Below are positions 38,780 through 47,364 of a DNA stretch of 64,000 bases, piece by piece. The translations under genes were made by a program, and so were the position numbers. The first letter of the stretch is position 1. The number at the start of each line of letters is the position of its first letter. The stretch is from Pedobacter sp. Leaf250 (GTDB taxonomy: Bacteria; Bacteroidota; Bacteroidia; Sphingobacteriales; Sphingobacteriaceae), in NCBI RefSeq assembly GCF_920984735.1, contig NZ_CAKLBU010000003.1, positions 1 through 64,000 on the forward strand, in the 5' to 3' direction. A model generated the notes under the pieces. It saw only the letters and a list, made by a program, of their open reading frames with translations, did no database searches and was not told where the DNA came from.

Positions 38780-38868
38780 AACTATTCACTAATCAAAATA
38801 TATAACGAACAAACAGAGTAACTAAATCTATCTGAAAAGATAACTAACCAAGTACAAAACCAACCATT

Positions 38869-41800
38869 ATGAACAAAAAATTTACTAGGCTCATTAAGCT
38901 AAAGCTTATGACGAAGGAGAGCGCCTGCAAACTGGGCGCATTATCCTTGGCAATTGGTTTAACATTTAATGCATCGGCAAATGCAATAAATATCACCACT
39001 ACGCCAAAGGCGATAAAGGAATTAAAGCGCCCTTTAGCCGATATTGTTATTAGAGGTATTATTAAAGATGAAACCGGAACGCCAATTCCTGGTGCATCTG
39101 TTAAAGTAAAAGGTTCACTGGTTGTTGCAGCAACGGATGTAAATGGATCTTTTAGCATTACAGTTCCATCAGAATCTTCTGTGTTAATCGTAACTTATGT
39201 TGGCTACGAACCGAAAGAAGTTATTGTAGGTAACCAAAAGAATATTGCAATTCAGCTTGTTCCCAACTCAAACTCATTAGAAGAAGTTGCCGTTGTGGGT
39301 TTTGGTACGCAACGTAAGGTTTCATTAATTGGAGCACAAAGTACAATCAATTCAAAAGAATTAAAACAGCCGGTTGCCAGTGTTACACAATCTTTAGCGG
39401 GTAGAATCGCTGGGGTAGTAGGTGTACAAAGAAGTGGTGAACCTGGTAGAAGCACAGCTGATATCTGGATTCGTGGTATCGCAACTTTTAGTGGCTCTAG
39501 TGCGCCGTTGGTATTGGTAGATGGGGTAGAAAGATCTATCGGCGCTATCGATGCTGAGGATATTGAATCTTTCACAGTTTTAAAAGATGCATCGGGTACT
39601 GCAGTTTATGGTGTTAGAGGTGCAAATGGAGTAATCATCGTAAAAACCAAAACTGGTAAAGTAGGCAAGCCATCCATCTTTTTCGATTACAATGAAGGTT
39701 TAAGCACATTTGTTAAATATCCAGAATCGTTAGATGGTGTAACCTATATGAATCTGGCTAACGAAGCATTAACAGGAAGAGGCCAGGCTGCAAAATATTC
39801 ACAAGATTACATCAACAGAACCGCATCTGGTGCTGATCCATTGGTTTACCCAAATGTAAACTGGATGGACGAACTGTTTGATAAATATAGCAATACCCGC
39901 AGGGCAAATTTAAATGCTAGCGGTGGTGTTGATAATGCTCAATACTATGTGTCGTTAGCTTATTATAATGAGGGTGGTTTCTTAAAAACGGATGATTTAG
40001 CGCAATACAATTCAGCATTAAATTATACTCGATACAATTTCACCAGTAACTTAAATTTAAAATTAACCAATACCACCAAATTGGATCTAGGTATTCAGGG
40101 CTATGCTGCAACAGGTAATTATCCTGGTGAAAGTACAGAGAGTATTTTTACTTCTGCTTTAGATGTATCTCCAGTTGAATATCCAAAAATTTATCCCGGT
40201 GGTTTAATTCCCGGTCGTTCTTCAAATGGTGGTTTCAGAAATCCATATGCCGATTTAACCAGAAGAGGATATCGTACAGAATTCAGAAGTCAATTGTATA
40301 CTAATTTACGATTGACTCAAGATTTGAAAATGGTTACAGAAGGTTTAACAGCAACCGCAATGGTAGCATTTGATAACTATAATGAGAATTTTATCAGAAG
40401 ATCAAAAAGAGAAAGCACATACTTCATAAGAGATATCAATAATCCTTACAAGGCTGATGGAAGTTTAGATTTATTTCAATCGTTTACCAGTGGTGGTAAC
40501 TATTTAAGTTTCGAGCCATCAAGAGGTGGAAACAGAAAATTTTATACAGAAGGTGCTGTAAATTATGATCGGGCTTTTGGTAAGCACCGTGTTGGTGGTT
40601 TAATCCTGGCTTATACGCAAGATTATACCAATCCCTTTGCTGGTGATTTCACCGCTTCAATACCTGAAAGGTTTATTGGTGTAGCCGCCCGTGGTACATA
40701 TTCTTATGATGACCGCTATTTTGTTGAGGCCAATTTTGGTTATAATGGATCGGAATTGTTTTCTCCAGATAATAGATATGGATCGTTTCCTGCCTTTGGT
40801 GTAGGATGGATTCCATCTAATGAAAAATTCTGGGAATCAATGAAAAGTACAATTTCTTTCTTGAAATTCAGGTATTCTGATGGTATAACCGGTATTGGTA
40901 AAATATCAAATGCTGATTTGGTAGGTAGAAGATTTGCATATCTAACTTTGGTGTCTGATGGTGCTGCTGGCTACCAATTTGGCAGAGGTTATGATAATGG
41001 AATAAGCGGTATTAATGTAACCGATTATGGTGTTGATGTTGTTTGGGCCGAATCTCGTAAGCAGGATTTGGGTATGGAAATTAGAACATTGAAGGATAAT
41101 CTTTACTTAATTGTTGATTTATTTAAAGAACAACGTACAGGTATCTTTTTCCAACGTCAATCTATCCCAGGCTACGTAGGTTTAACCAATCAGCCTTATG
41201 GTAATTTAGGTGAGGTTGATAACCGTGGTATTGATGCAACTTTGGAATATAACTTTAAAGTTGGTCAGGTAGATTTTGGTTTACGAGGAACATTTACTTA
41301 CAATAAAGATAAGATAATAAAAGATGATCGCCCGGCGCAACCTTACCCTTGGATGAACCGTGTTGGAACCAATGTGTTATCAAGATTTGGTTACGTAGCA
41401 GAAAAACTTTACGATACACAAGAGGAAATAAATGCAAGTGCAGCACCAGGTTCAAAAAGCAACTTACGCCCTGGTGATATCAAATACAGCGATTTAAATG
41501 GTGATGGTTTGATAAACGATTACGATAAAACTCAAATTGGTAGAGGAGACGTTCCAAATAAAGTTTATGGTTTTGGTTTAAGTGCATCATACAAAGGTTT
41601 TGCGTTAAGTACATTTTTCCAGGGTACTCATGGTGCTGATATTATATTGGGTGGATCAGGTATTTTTCCATTTAATGGAGGTGGTGGTTTAAGTAATGCT
41701 TATGCCATTGCAACTGATAGATGGACGCCTTCAAGCCCAAGGCAGGATGCATTTTATCCGCGTTTAGCTTATGGCGAAGCTGATAACACCAATAATACTT

Positions 41801-42054
41801 TAGAAAGTTCTTGGTGGGTTAAGGATGTGAATTTCCTGCGTTTAAAATCAGCTCAATTAAGCTATAATTTACCAACTAAGTTTGCTGAAAAAATTTATTT
41901 GAAAAACGCAGCCATTTATTTAATTGGAAACAACTTGTTAACCTTTAGCGATTGGAAACTTTGGGATCCAGAATTAAATACTGGGGGAAGAGCAAATGGC
42001 GCCAGATATCCAATCACCAGAACTTTATCATTAGGTATTAATGTTAAATTTTAA
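38869..42054 (+). CDS. SusC/RagA family TonB-dependent transporter (mannan module A)
   Basis: Outer-membrane importer of 1061 residues. The signal sequence has a long basic n-region (MNKKFTRLIKLKLMTKES) and ends around residue 42 (ASANA). The regulatory-like domain (ADIVIRGIIKDETGTPIPGA), the signature EEVAVVGFGTQRKVSLIGA, plug (FTVLKDASGTAVYGVRGANG) and barrel follow. It is clearly paralogous to the SusC at 51953: both share the RGIIKD start, the VVGFGTQ box, WAESRKQDLG/WAETRKQDLG and the KLWDPELNT motif near the end. It is 89 bases downstream of the DUF4965 gene with no terminator between, so it is likely in the same transcript. It should import alpha-mannan fragments, judging from GH76 and GH92 downstream. 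Confidence 0.94.
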   Translation: MNKKFTRLIKLKLMTKESACKLGALSLAIGLTFNASANAINITTTPKAIKELKRPLADIVIRGIIKDETGTPIPGASVKVKGSLVVAATDVNGSFSITVPSESSVLIVTYVGYEPKEVIVGNQKNIAIQLVPNSNSLEEVAVVGFGTQRKVSLIGAQSTINSKELKQPVASVTQSLAGRIAGVVGVQRSGEPGRSTADIWIRGIATFSGSSAPLVLVDGVERSIGAIDAEDIESFTVLKDASGTAVYGVRGANGVIIVKTKTGKVGKPSIFFDYNEGLSTFVKYPESLDGVTYMNLANEALTGRGQAAKYSQDYINRTASGADPLVYPNVNWMDELFDKYSNTRRANLNASGGVDNAQYYVSLAYYNEGGFLKTDDLAQYNSALNYTRYNFTSNLNLKLTNTTKLDLGIQGYAATGNYPGESTESIFTSALDVSPVEYPKIYPGGLIPGRSSNGGFRNPYADLTRRGYRTEFRSQLYTNLRLTQDLKMVTEGLTATAMVAFDNYNENFIRRSKRESTYFIRDINNPYKADGSLDLFQSFTSGGNYLSFEPSRGGNRKFYTEGAVNYDRAFGKHRVGGLILAYTQDYTNPFAGDFTASIPERFIGVAARGTYSYDDRYFVEANFGYNGSELFSPDNRYGSFPAFGVGWIPSNEKFWESMKSTISFLKFRYSDGITGIGKISNADLVGRRFAYLTLVSDGAAGYQFGRGYDNGISGINVTDYGVDVVWAESRKQDLGMEIRTLKDNLYLIVDLFKEQRTGIFFQRQSIPGYVGLTNQPYGNLGEVDNRGIDATLEYNFKVGQVDFGLRGTFTYNKDKIIKDDRPAQPYPWMNRVGTNVLSRFGYVAEKLYDTQEEINASAAPGSKSNLRPGDIKYSDLNGDGLINDYDKTQIGRGDVPNKVYGFGLSASYKGFALSTFFQGTHGADIILGGSGIFPFNGGGGLSNAYAIATDRWTPSSPRQDAFYPRLAYGEADNTNNTLESSWWVKDVNFLRLKSAQLSYNLPTKFAEKIYLKNAAIYLIGNNLLTFSDWKLWDPELNTGGRANGARYPITRTLSLGINVKF

Positions 42055-42066
42055 GAATCAGAAATC

Positions 42067-43887
42067 ATGAAAAAATACATATTTATTGCATTTGTAGCTT
42101 GTTTAACACTCTCCACATCTTGTAAAAAGGGTTTTTTGGATCAAGTACCTAACGACAGGTTAACCCTTGAAGAAACCTTTACCAATCGTGCTACAGCAGA
42201 AAAGTTTTTAGCAAATGTTTATAGTTTAATTCCTGATGAATTTGGTCAACGTAATCCTAATACAGGCAGAAGTGCTGGCGTTTGGACAGGCGCTTCTGAT
42301 GAAGCTGAATTTGTTTGGGGTTTTAATCAGGCTAACAATGTGAATATTGGTAGCTGGGATGCCAATTCAGGTTTCGTAAATGATTATTGGAATAACTTTT
42401 ACCGTGGAATCCGCTCTGCTAGTTTCTTTATGGCAAATATTGATAAAGTAACTCAAGATATTACACCACAGTTAATCAATCAATATAAAAATGAAGCAAG
42501 GGCTCTAAGAGCAATGTATTATTTTTATTTGGTGCGTATTTATGGTCCGGTTATCCTTTTAGGTGAAAACGTAATTGAGCCAGATGCACCGACGGAAAGC
42601 ATTCGTTTACCAAGAAATAGTTTCGATGAATGTATTAATTACATTGCTTCCGAATTGCAAAGTGCTGCCGATAATTTACCAGTTACACCACTTAACGATA
42701 GAAACTACGCCAGAATTACAAAAGGCCAGGCTTTAGCTTACCGTTTGCAGGCATATCTTTTAGCTGCAAGTCCGCTTTATAATGGTAATACTGATTTGGC
42801 TAACCTAAAAAATAAGGATGGTAAACAATTGGTTAGTCAAACTTACGATGCTACAAAATGGAAAAGAGCATCTGATGCATACAAAGCGTACATAACGCAA
42901 TTTGTGCCAAGTACATACAGCTTGCTAAGAAAAACCAATGCTGATGGATCGATAAACGGATACCTTTCTTGTCGTGATATTTTCTTGGATAAATTTAACA
43001 GTGAAATTATCATGTCGAGATTGGATGCTGATATTGAAGGCAGACAATATGAAATGACGCCTTACCACAGTGGTAAAGCTTCAGAAGTAAGAGGCTCGGC
43101 AGGTTTGGGCGCTACCCAAAATCAGGTTGATGCTTTCTTTACTGCAAATGGTCGTACCATCGATGATTCGGCTTCGGGTTATGTATCAACTGGTTTTACA
43201 GATTTTAGAGCACCGGGAAGCCCAATCGCAACCAATACCTATAACCAATGGGTTAACCGTGAGCCACGTTTTTATGTAAATATCACATACCATAATAGTG
43301 TTTGGTTAAATACCGCTTTTGGCAATGTAATTACAGAATTCAATAACAATGGAAATTCTGGAAAAGCCACTGGTGGTAATGATTATACAGTAACAGGTTA
43401 TGCTGTTAGAAAAGCCATGGGCTTAGGTAACTGGAGAGAGAGCAATCGTGCTTGCATTCTTTACCGTGTAGGTAATTTATTTTTAGATTATGTAGAGGCA
43501 TTAAATGAGTCTACTCCAGGTGATCCAGATATTCTTGTTTACTTAAATCAAATCAGAGAAAGAGCTGGTATTCCGCTTTATGGTTCTGGCACAACTCAAA
43601 TTCCTGTTCCGGCTAATCAGGTGGCAATGAGACAGGCCATTAGAAATGAGCGTAGATCGGAACTGGCTTTCGAAAACGTAAGGTACTTTGATACCAGAAG
43701 ATGGAAAATTGCAGAAACCACCGACAATGGTCCCATCTTTGGATTAAATATCACTCAAAATGCACCTAATTTCTTTAACAGGACTGCATTTGAAACCAGA
43801 ACTTTTACAAAGAGACATTATTTATTCCCAATTCCTGCAAAAGACGTTAACTCTGATGATTTAATGGTGCAGAATCCAGGTTGGTAA
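42067..43887 (+). CDS. SusD/RagB family outer-membrane lipoprotein (mannan module A)
   Basis: Glycan-binding lipoprotein of 606 residues with signal peptide and lipobox STSC, lipidated C19. The SusD fold is visible in LEETFTNRATAEKFLANVYS, NEARALRAMYYFYLVRIYGP, ITKGQALAYRLQAYLLAASP and the C-terminal RNERRSELAFENVRYFDTRR with the end VQNPGW. It is paralogous to the SusD at 55167, sharing the QVPNDRLTLEE/QVPDDRLTFEQ start, the ARALRAMYYFYLVRIYGPV-type helix and the ETTD...GLNITQNAP segment. It lies 12 bases after its SusC. A long hairpin follows, before the GH76 gene. Confidence 0.94.
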   Translation: MKKYIFIAFVACLTLSTSCKKGFLDQVPNDRLTLEETFTNRATAEKFLANVYSLIPDEFGQRNPNTGRSAGVWTGASDEAEFVWGFNQANNVNIGSWDANSGFVNDYWNNFYRGIRSASFFMANIDKVTQDITPQLINQYKNEARALRAMYYFYLVRIYGPVILLGENVIEPDAPTESIRLPRNSFDECINYIASELQSAADNLPVTPLNDRNYARITKGQALAYRLQAYLLAASPLYNGNTDLANLKNKDGKQLVSQTYDATKWKRASDAYKAYITQFVPSTYSLLRKTNADGSINGYLSCRDIFLDKFNSEIIMSRLDADIEGRQYEMTPYHSGKASEVRGSAGLGATQNQVDAFFTANGRTIDDSASGYVSTGFTDFRAPGSPIATNTYNQWVNREPRFYVNITYHNSVWLNTAFGNVITEFNNNGNSGKATGGNDYTVTGYAVRKAMGLGNWRESNRACILYRVGNLFLDYVEALNESTPGDPDILVYLNQIRERAGIPLYGSGTTQIPVPANQVAMRQAIRNERRSELAFENVRYFDTRRWKIAETTDNGPIFGLNITQNAPNFFNRTAFETRTFTKRHYLFPIPAKDVNSDDLMVQNPGW

Positions 43888-43915
43888 TTCCAGCAATGGA
43901 ATATCCAGATTACTA

Positions 43916-43970
43916 AAATCAGGTGGCGCTTACATTACATCTACTTATGTAAGTGCCGCCCTGATATTTT
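43916..43970 (+). terminator. Long hairpin between susD and the GH76 gene (attenuator or terminator)
   Basis: ATCAGGTGGCGCTTACAT pairs almost fully with ATGTAAGTGCCGCCCTGAT across an 11-base loop, followed by ATTTTC. It starts about 29 bases after the susD stop and 25 bases before the GH76 ATG. It may partly stop transcription or protect the susCD message. Confidence 0.7.
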
Positions 43971-43994
43971 CTCATACCATAAGAACCACGCATT

Positions 43995-45161
43995 ATGGAA
44001 AATACATCTCTACCTAAATATCTTGTTAAAATAAAAATACTAACTGCGGTTTTATCTTTAATGATTGCAATTTCAATCAGTTCATGCAGTAAGAAGGGCA
44101 CCGAGGAGCCTACTACCAAATCACCAACTTTACCTCCAACCACACCTACAAGTTTTACCGCTGCCGAAGCAACTATAGCCTTCAATTCATTCAACACTAT
44201 TTATTACAGCCCTACAGATAAACTTTATTATAGCACAACTGAAAAAAAAGGTTTAGCTGCAATATGGACTCAAGCCATTTATTGGGATAACGTAATGAAT
44301 ATTTATGAGCGAACAAAAGATCCTGCTTATTACAAATTAATTACTGATATGTATGATGGTGGCGCAAAACGTTACGATAACTACAATTGGGATAATTCTA
44401 TTGAATGGTTTATTTATGATGATATGATGTGGTGGGTAATCTCACTTACACGTGCTTACGAAATCACCAATAATCAAGCCTATTTGGATAAAGCAAAATC
44501 TGGCTTTACCAAAGTTTGGAGCGGTTCTTATGATCCTGTGAAAGGCGGAATGTTCTGGGATTTTAAGCATAGTGGAAAAAATGCATGCATCAATTTCCCA
44601 ACCGTTATTGCTGCCATGCGTTTGTATAATGTTACCAAAGATGAAGCCTATCTAACAAAAGCGAAAGAAATTTACGCCTGGTCGAGAGAAAATTTATTTG
44701 ATATTACAAAGGGAAGGGTAGCCGATCATAAAGTTGGAAACAATAATCCAGGTTTTGAAGATTACACCTACAACCAGGGGACTTTAATTGGCGCTGCGGT
44801 AATGCTTTATAAAAATACCAACACCCAGAGCTATTTGGATGATGCTAAACTCGCTGCCAATTATACCAAAAATACAATGAGCGATCCCAGCGGTATCTTA
44901 CCTGCAGAAGGCGATTGGAACGAACAAGGTGTTTTAAAATCAATCTTTGCACAATATTTGGCCGATTTAGCTAAAGTTTATCCGGCAGGAGACTATGCAA
45001 AATGGGCTATTTTCAATGCCAATACTGCATGGGGCAACCGTGATTTTGGTCGCGGAATTATGCATCGAAATTATAAAACGCCATGCCCAATAGGAATTGT
45101 CCAATCGTATGAATCGAGTAGCGCTGTTGCATTTATGCAGTTGTTCGCACCAGCTAATTAA
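43995..45161 (+). CDS. GH76 family endo-alpha-1,6-mannanase lipoprotein
   Basis: Surface lipoprotein of 388 residues that cleaves the alpha-1,6-mannan backbone typical of fungal mannan. The signal peptide has lipobox SISSC with C31, followed by a Ser/Thr/Pro linker (to about residue 55). The catalytic (alpha/alpha)6 barrel holds the hallmark YDDMMWW with adjacent aspartates D142 and D143, the nucleophile and acid/base pair of GH76. Further barrel motifs are CINFPTVIAAMRLYN and YNQGTLIGAAVMLYK. It follows susCD of module A and precedes an unclassified glycosidase-like gene by 8 bases. This is the strongest evidence that the block targets alpha-mannan. Confidence 0.92.
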   Translation: MENTSLPKYLVKIKILTAVLSLMIAISISSCSKKGTEEPTTKSPTLPPTTPTSFTAAEATIAFNSFNTIYYSPTDKLYYSTTEKKGLAAIWTQAIYWDNVMNIYERTKDPAYYKLITDMYDGGAKRYDNYNWDNSIEWFIYDDMMWWVISLTRAYEITNNQAYLDKAKSGFTKVWSGSYDPVKGGMFWDFKHSGKNACINFPTVIAAMRLYNVTKDEAYLTKAKEIYAWSRENLFDITKGRVADHKVGNNNPGFEDYTYNQGTLIGAAVMLYKNTNTQSYLDDAKLAANYTKNTMSDPSGILPAEGDWNEQGVLKSIFAQYLADLAKVYPAGDYAKWAIFNANTAWGNRDFGRGIMHRNYKTPCPIGIVQSYESSSAVAFMQLFAPAN

Positions 45162-45169
45162 ATTCAGAT

Positions 45170-47347
45170 ATGAAAAACTTAAAATATTTTTTGTCGGTTT
45201 CCGCTCTAGCATTATGCATAACTGCTCAAAACAGTGTTTTCGCTCAAGTGAAATCAAAGCAAAAAACATCTTTTCAGGTTTCTGCTCCCTGGAGTCCAGA
45301 TTACGATGTTCGTTCGGACATTGCAATGGTTTATGGAATTAATGATGATGGCGGTAAGTTTGAAGAACGTGTAAAAGGATATCGGGATAAAGGTTATGAA
45401 GTACAATTCATGACTGGAATCGCCTGGGGGCAATATAAAGATTACTTCTTGGGCGAATGGGATGGGAAAAATCATTTAAGCGAAGGCCAGATGATGCGCA
45501 ATGGCGAAACCATCTGGCATGGACAAAATGTGCCCTACATTGTGCCTACAGCTACATTTCTCACTTACATGAAAACCCATGTAAAAAGAGCAATTGATGC
45601 GGGTGTAACTGCAATTTATTTAGAAGAACCAGAGTTTTGGGCCCGTGCAGGTTATAGTCAAACTTTTAAAGATGAATGGCAAAAATATTACGGTTTCCCT
45701 TGGATGGCGCAACACGAATCTCCCGAAGCAACCTATCTATCTTCAAAACTAAAATATCAGCTATATTTTAACGCCTTGAAAGAGGTATTTACCTATGTAA
45801 AAACATATAGCGAGAGTAAGGGGCAAAGGGTAAAATGTTTTGTGCCAACACATTCGTTGATTAATTATTCATCATGGCAAATTGTAAGTCCGGAGGCCAG
45901 CTTGGCCAATTTGGAAGGAATGGATGGTTACATTGCACAAGTATGGACTGGAACTTCTCGTGAGCCAATTTATTACAATGGATTGGAAAAGGAACGTGTA
46001 TTTGAAAATGCATTTCTGGAATATGGTTCAATGGTTTCGATGACAGCCCCAACGGGAAGAAAAATATATTTCTTAACTGATCCTATTGAAGATAGATCGA
46101 GATCTTGGGACGATTACAAGGTAAATTACGAAGCCACATTTACTGCCGAATTATTATATCCAATGGTTGATAACTATGAAGTAATGCCTTGGCCAAACCG
46201 GATTTATCGCGGTAAATTTCCTGTTGAAGGGATGAAAGAGCGTCAACCGATTTCTCCTAACTATGCAACACAAATGCAGATTATGGTGAACTCATTAAAC
46301 CAAATGCCGCTTTCTAAAAACACTTTAAATGGAAGTCATGGAATTGGGGTTTTAGTTTCCAACTCCATGATGTTTCAACGTTTTCCAACCCATCAGGGCT
46401 ACGATGATCCACAATTATCAAACTTTTATGGAATGGCTATTCCGTTGCTGAAGCAAGGTATCCCGGTAGAAACCGTTCACATCGAAAATCTGGCCAATAA
46501 AAATACTTTAAAAGATATTAAGGTATTGATTATGAGTTATGCAAACATGAAACCGCTATCAGCTGATTTTCATGTTGAGTTAACCAAATGGGTTAAAAAC
46601 GGTGGTGTTCTCCTTTATTATGGAAAAGATAATGATCCATTTCAGAATGTTAAGGAATGGTGGAACAGCAATGGTAATGCTTTCAAAGCACCATCAGAAC
46701 ATTTATTTGGATTGTTAGGTGTTCCATCAAGCCAAAGCGGAGGAATTTATGATGTAGGTAAGGGCAAAGTTTATCTGGTACGAAAAGATCCTAAAGAACT
46801 CATTATGAAAACCAATGGCGATGAGGATTTTATGTCGACAATTAGAAAAGCTTATGAAAACGATGCGAAAGCAGGCAACTTAATTTTCAAAAATAACTTT
46901 GTTTTAGAGCGGGGGCCATTCCTTATTGCAGCCGTATTGGATGAAAGCCAAAGTAAATTGCCACTCAAATTGGAGGGTACTTTTATCGATCTCTTTAATC
47001 CTTCACTACCAATTGTAAACACCAAAACTGTTCAGCCTAACACACAAGCTTATTTATTTGATGTAAATAAAGTAGAAAATAAAAGCAAACCACAGGTTTT
47101 AGCCGCTGCGGCAAGAGTAACAAATGAGGTATCGAGTAAGAAATCTTATCAGTTTATTGCTAAAAGTCCGGCGAAAACAAATAATATGATGCGAATTTTA
47201 TTGGCAAATAAACCGCAAAGGATAACAGCAAATTCGAACGGGAAAGAAATATCACTAACAAAAAATGAGTGGGATGAAAATTCGAAAACACTTTTATTGG
47301 GCTTTGAAAATTTCAGCGAAGGTGTAAATGTAAACATCAGCTGGTAA
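45170..47347 (+). CDS. Secreted protein, putative glycoside hydrolase of an unclassified TIM-barrel family
   Basis: Unrecognised 725-residue protein. The signal peptide ends near residue 25 (SVFAQ). Residues 40-390 look like a (beta/alpha)8 barrel: IAMVYGINDDGG, a pattern of AIDAGVTAIYLEEPEFWARA with E152, E153 and E155, and the strand MDGYIAQVWTGTS. Residues 400-530 look like the flavodoxin-type domain that follows the barrel in GH42-like enzymes (LKQGIPVETVHIENL, IKVLIMSYANMKPL, WVKNGGVLLYYGKD). A small beta-domain ends the protein. Its place, tightly packed between GH76 and GH92, argues for a role in trimming mannan side chains. Catalytic identity is inference; no characterised family was recognised. 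Confidence 0.7.
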   Translation: MKNLKYFLSVSALALCITAQNSVFAQVKSKQKTSFQVSAPWSPDYDVRSDIAMVYGINDDGGKFEERVKGYRDKGYEVQFMTGIAWGQYKDYFLGEWDGKNHLSEGQMMRNGETIWHGQNVPYIVPTATFLTYMKTHVKRAIDAGVTAIYLEEPEFWARAGYSQTFKDEWQKYYGFPWMAQHESPEATYLSSKLKYQLYFNALKEVFTYVKTYSESKGQRVKCFVPTHSLINYSSWQIVSPEASLANLEGMDGYIAQVWTGTSREPIYYNGLEKERVFENAFLEYGSMVSMTAPTGRKIYFLTDPIEDRSRSWDDYKVNYEATFTAELLYPMVDNYEVMPWPNRIYRGKFPVEGMKERQPISPNYATQMQIMVNSLNQMPLSKNTLNGSHGIGVLVSNSMMFQRFPTHQGYDDPQLSNFYGMAIPLLKQGIPVETVHIENLANKNTLKDIKVLIMSYANMKPLSADFHVELTKWVKNGGVLLYYGKDNDPFQNVKEWWNSNGNAFKAPSEHLFGLLGVPSSQSGGIYDVGKGKVYLVRKDPKELIMKTNGDEDFMSTIRKAYENDAKAGNLIFKNNFVLERGPFLIAAVLDESQSKLPLKLEGTFIDLFNPSLPIVNTKTVQPNTQAYLFDVNKVENKSKPQVLAAAARVTNEVSSKKSYQFIAKSPAKTNNMMRILLANKPQRITANSNGKEISLTKNEWDENSKTLLLGFENFSEGVNVNISW

Positions 47348-47364
47348 ATAAATAACACACACAA

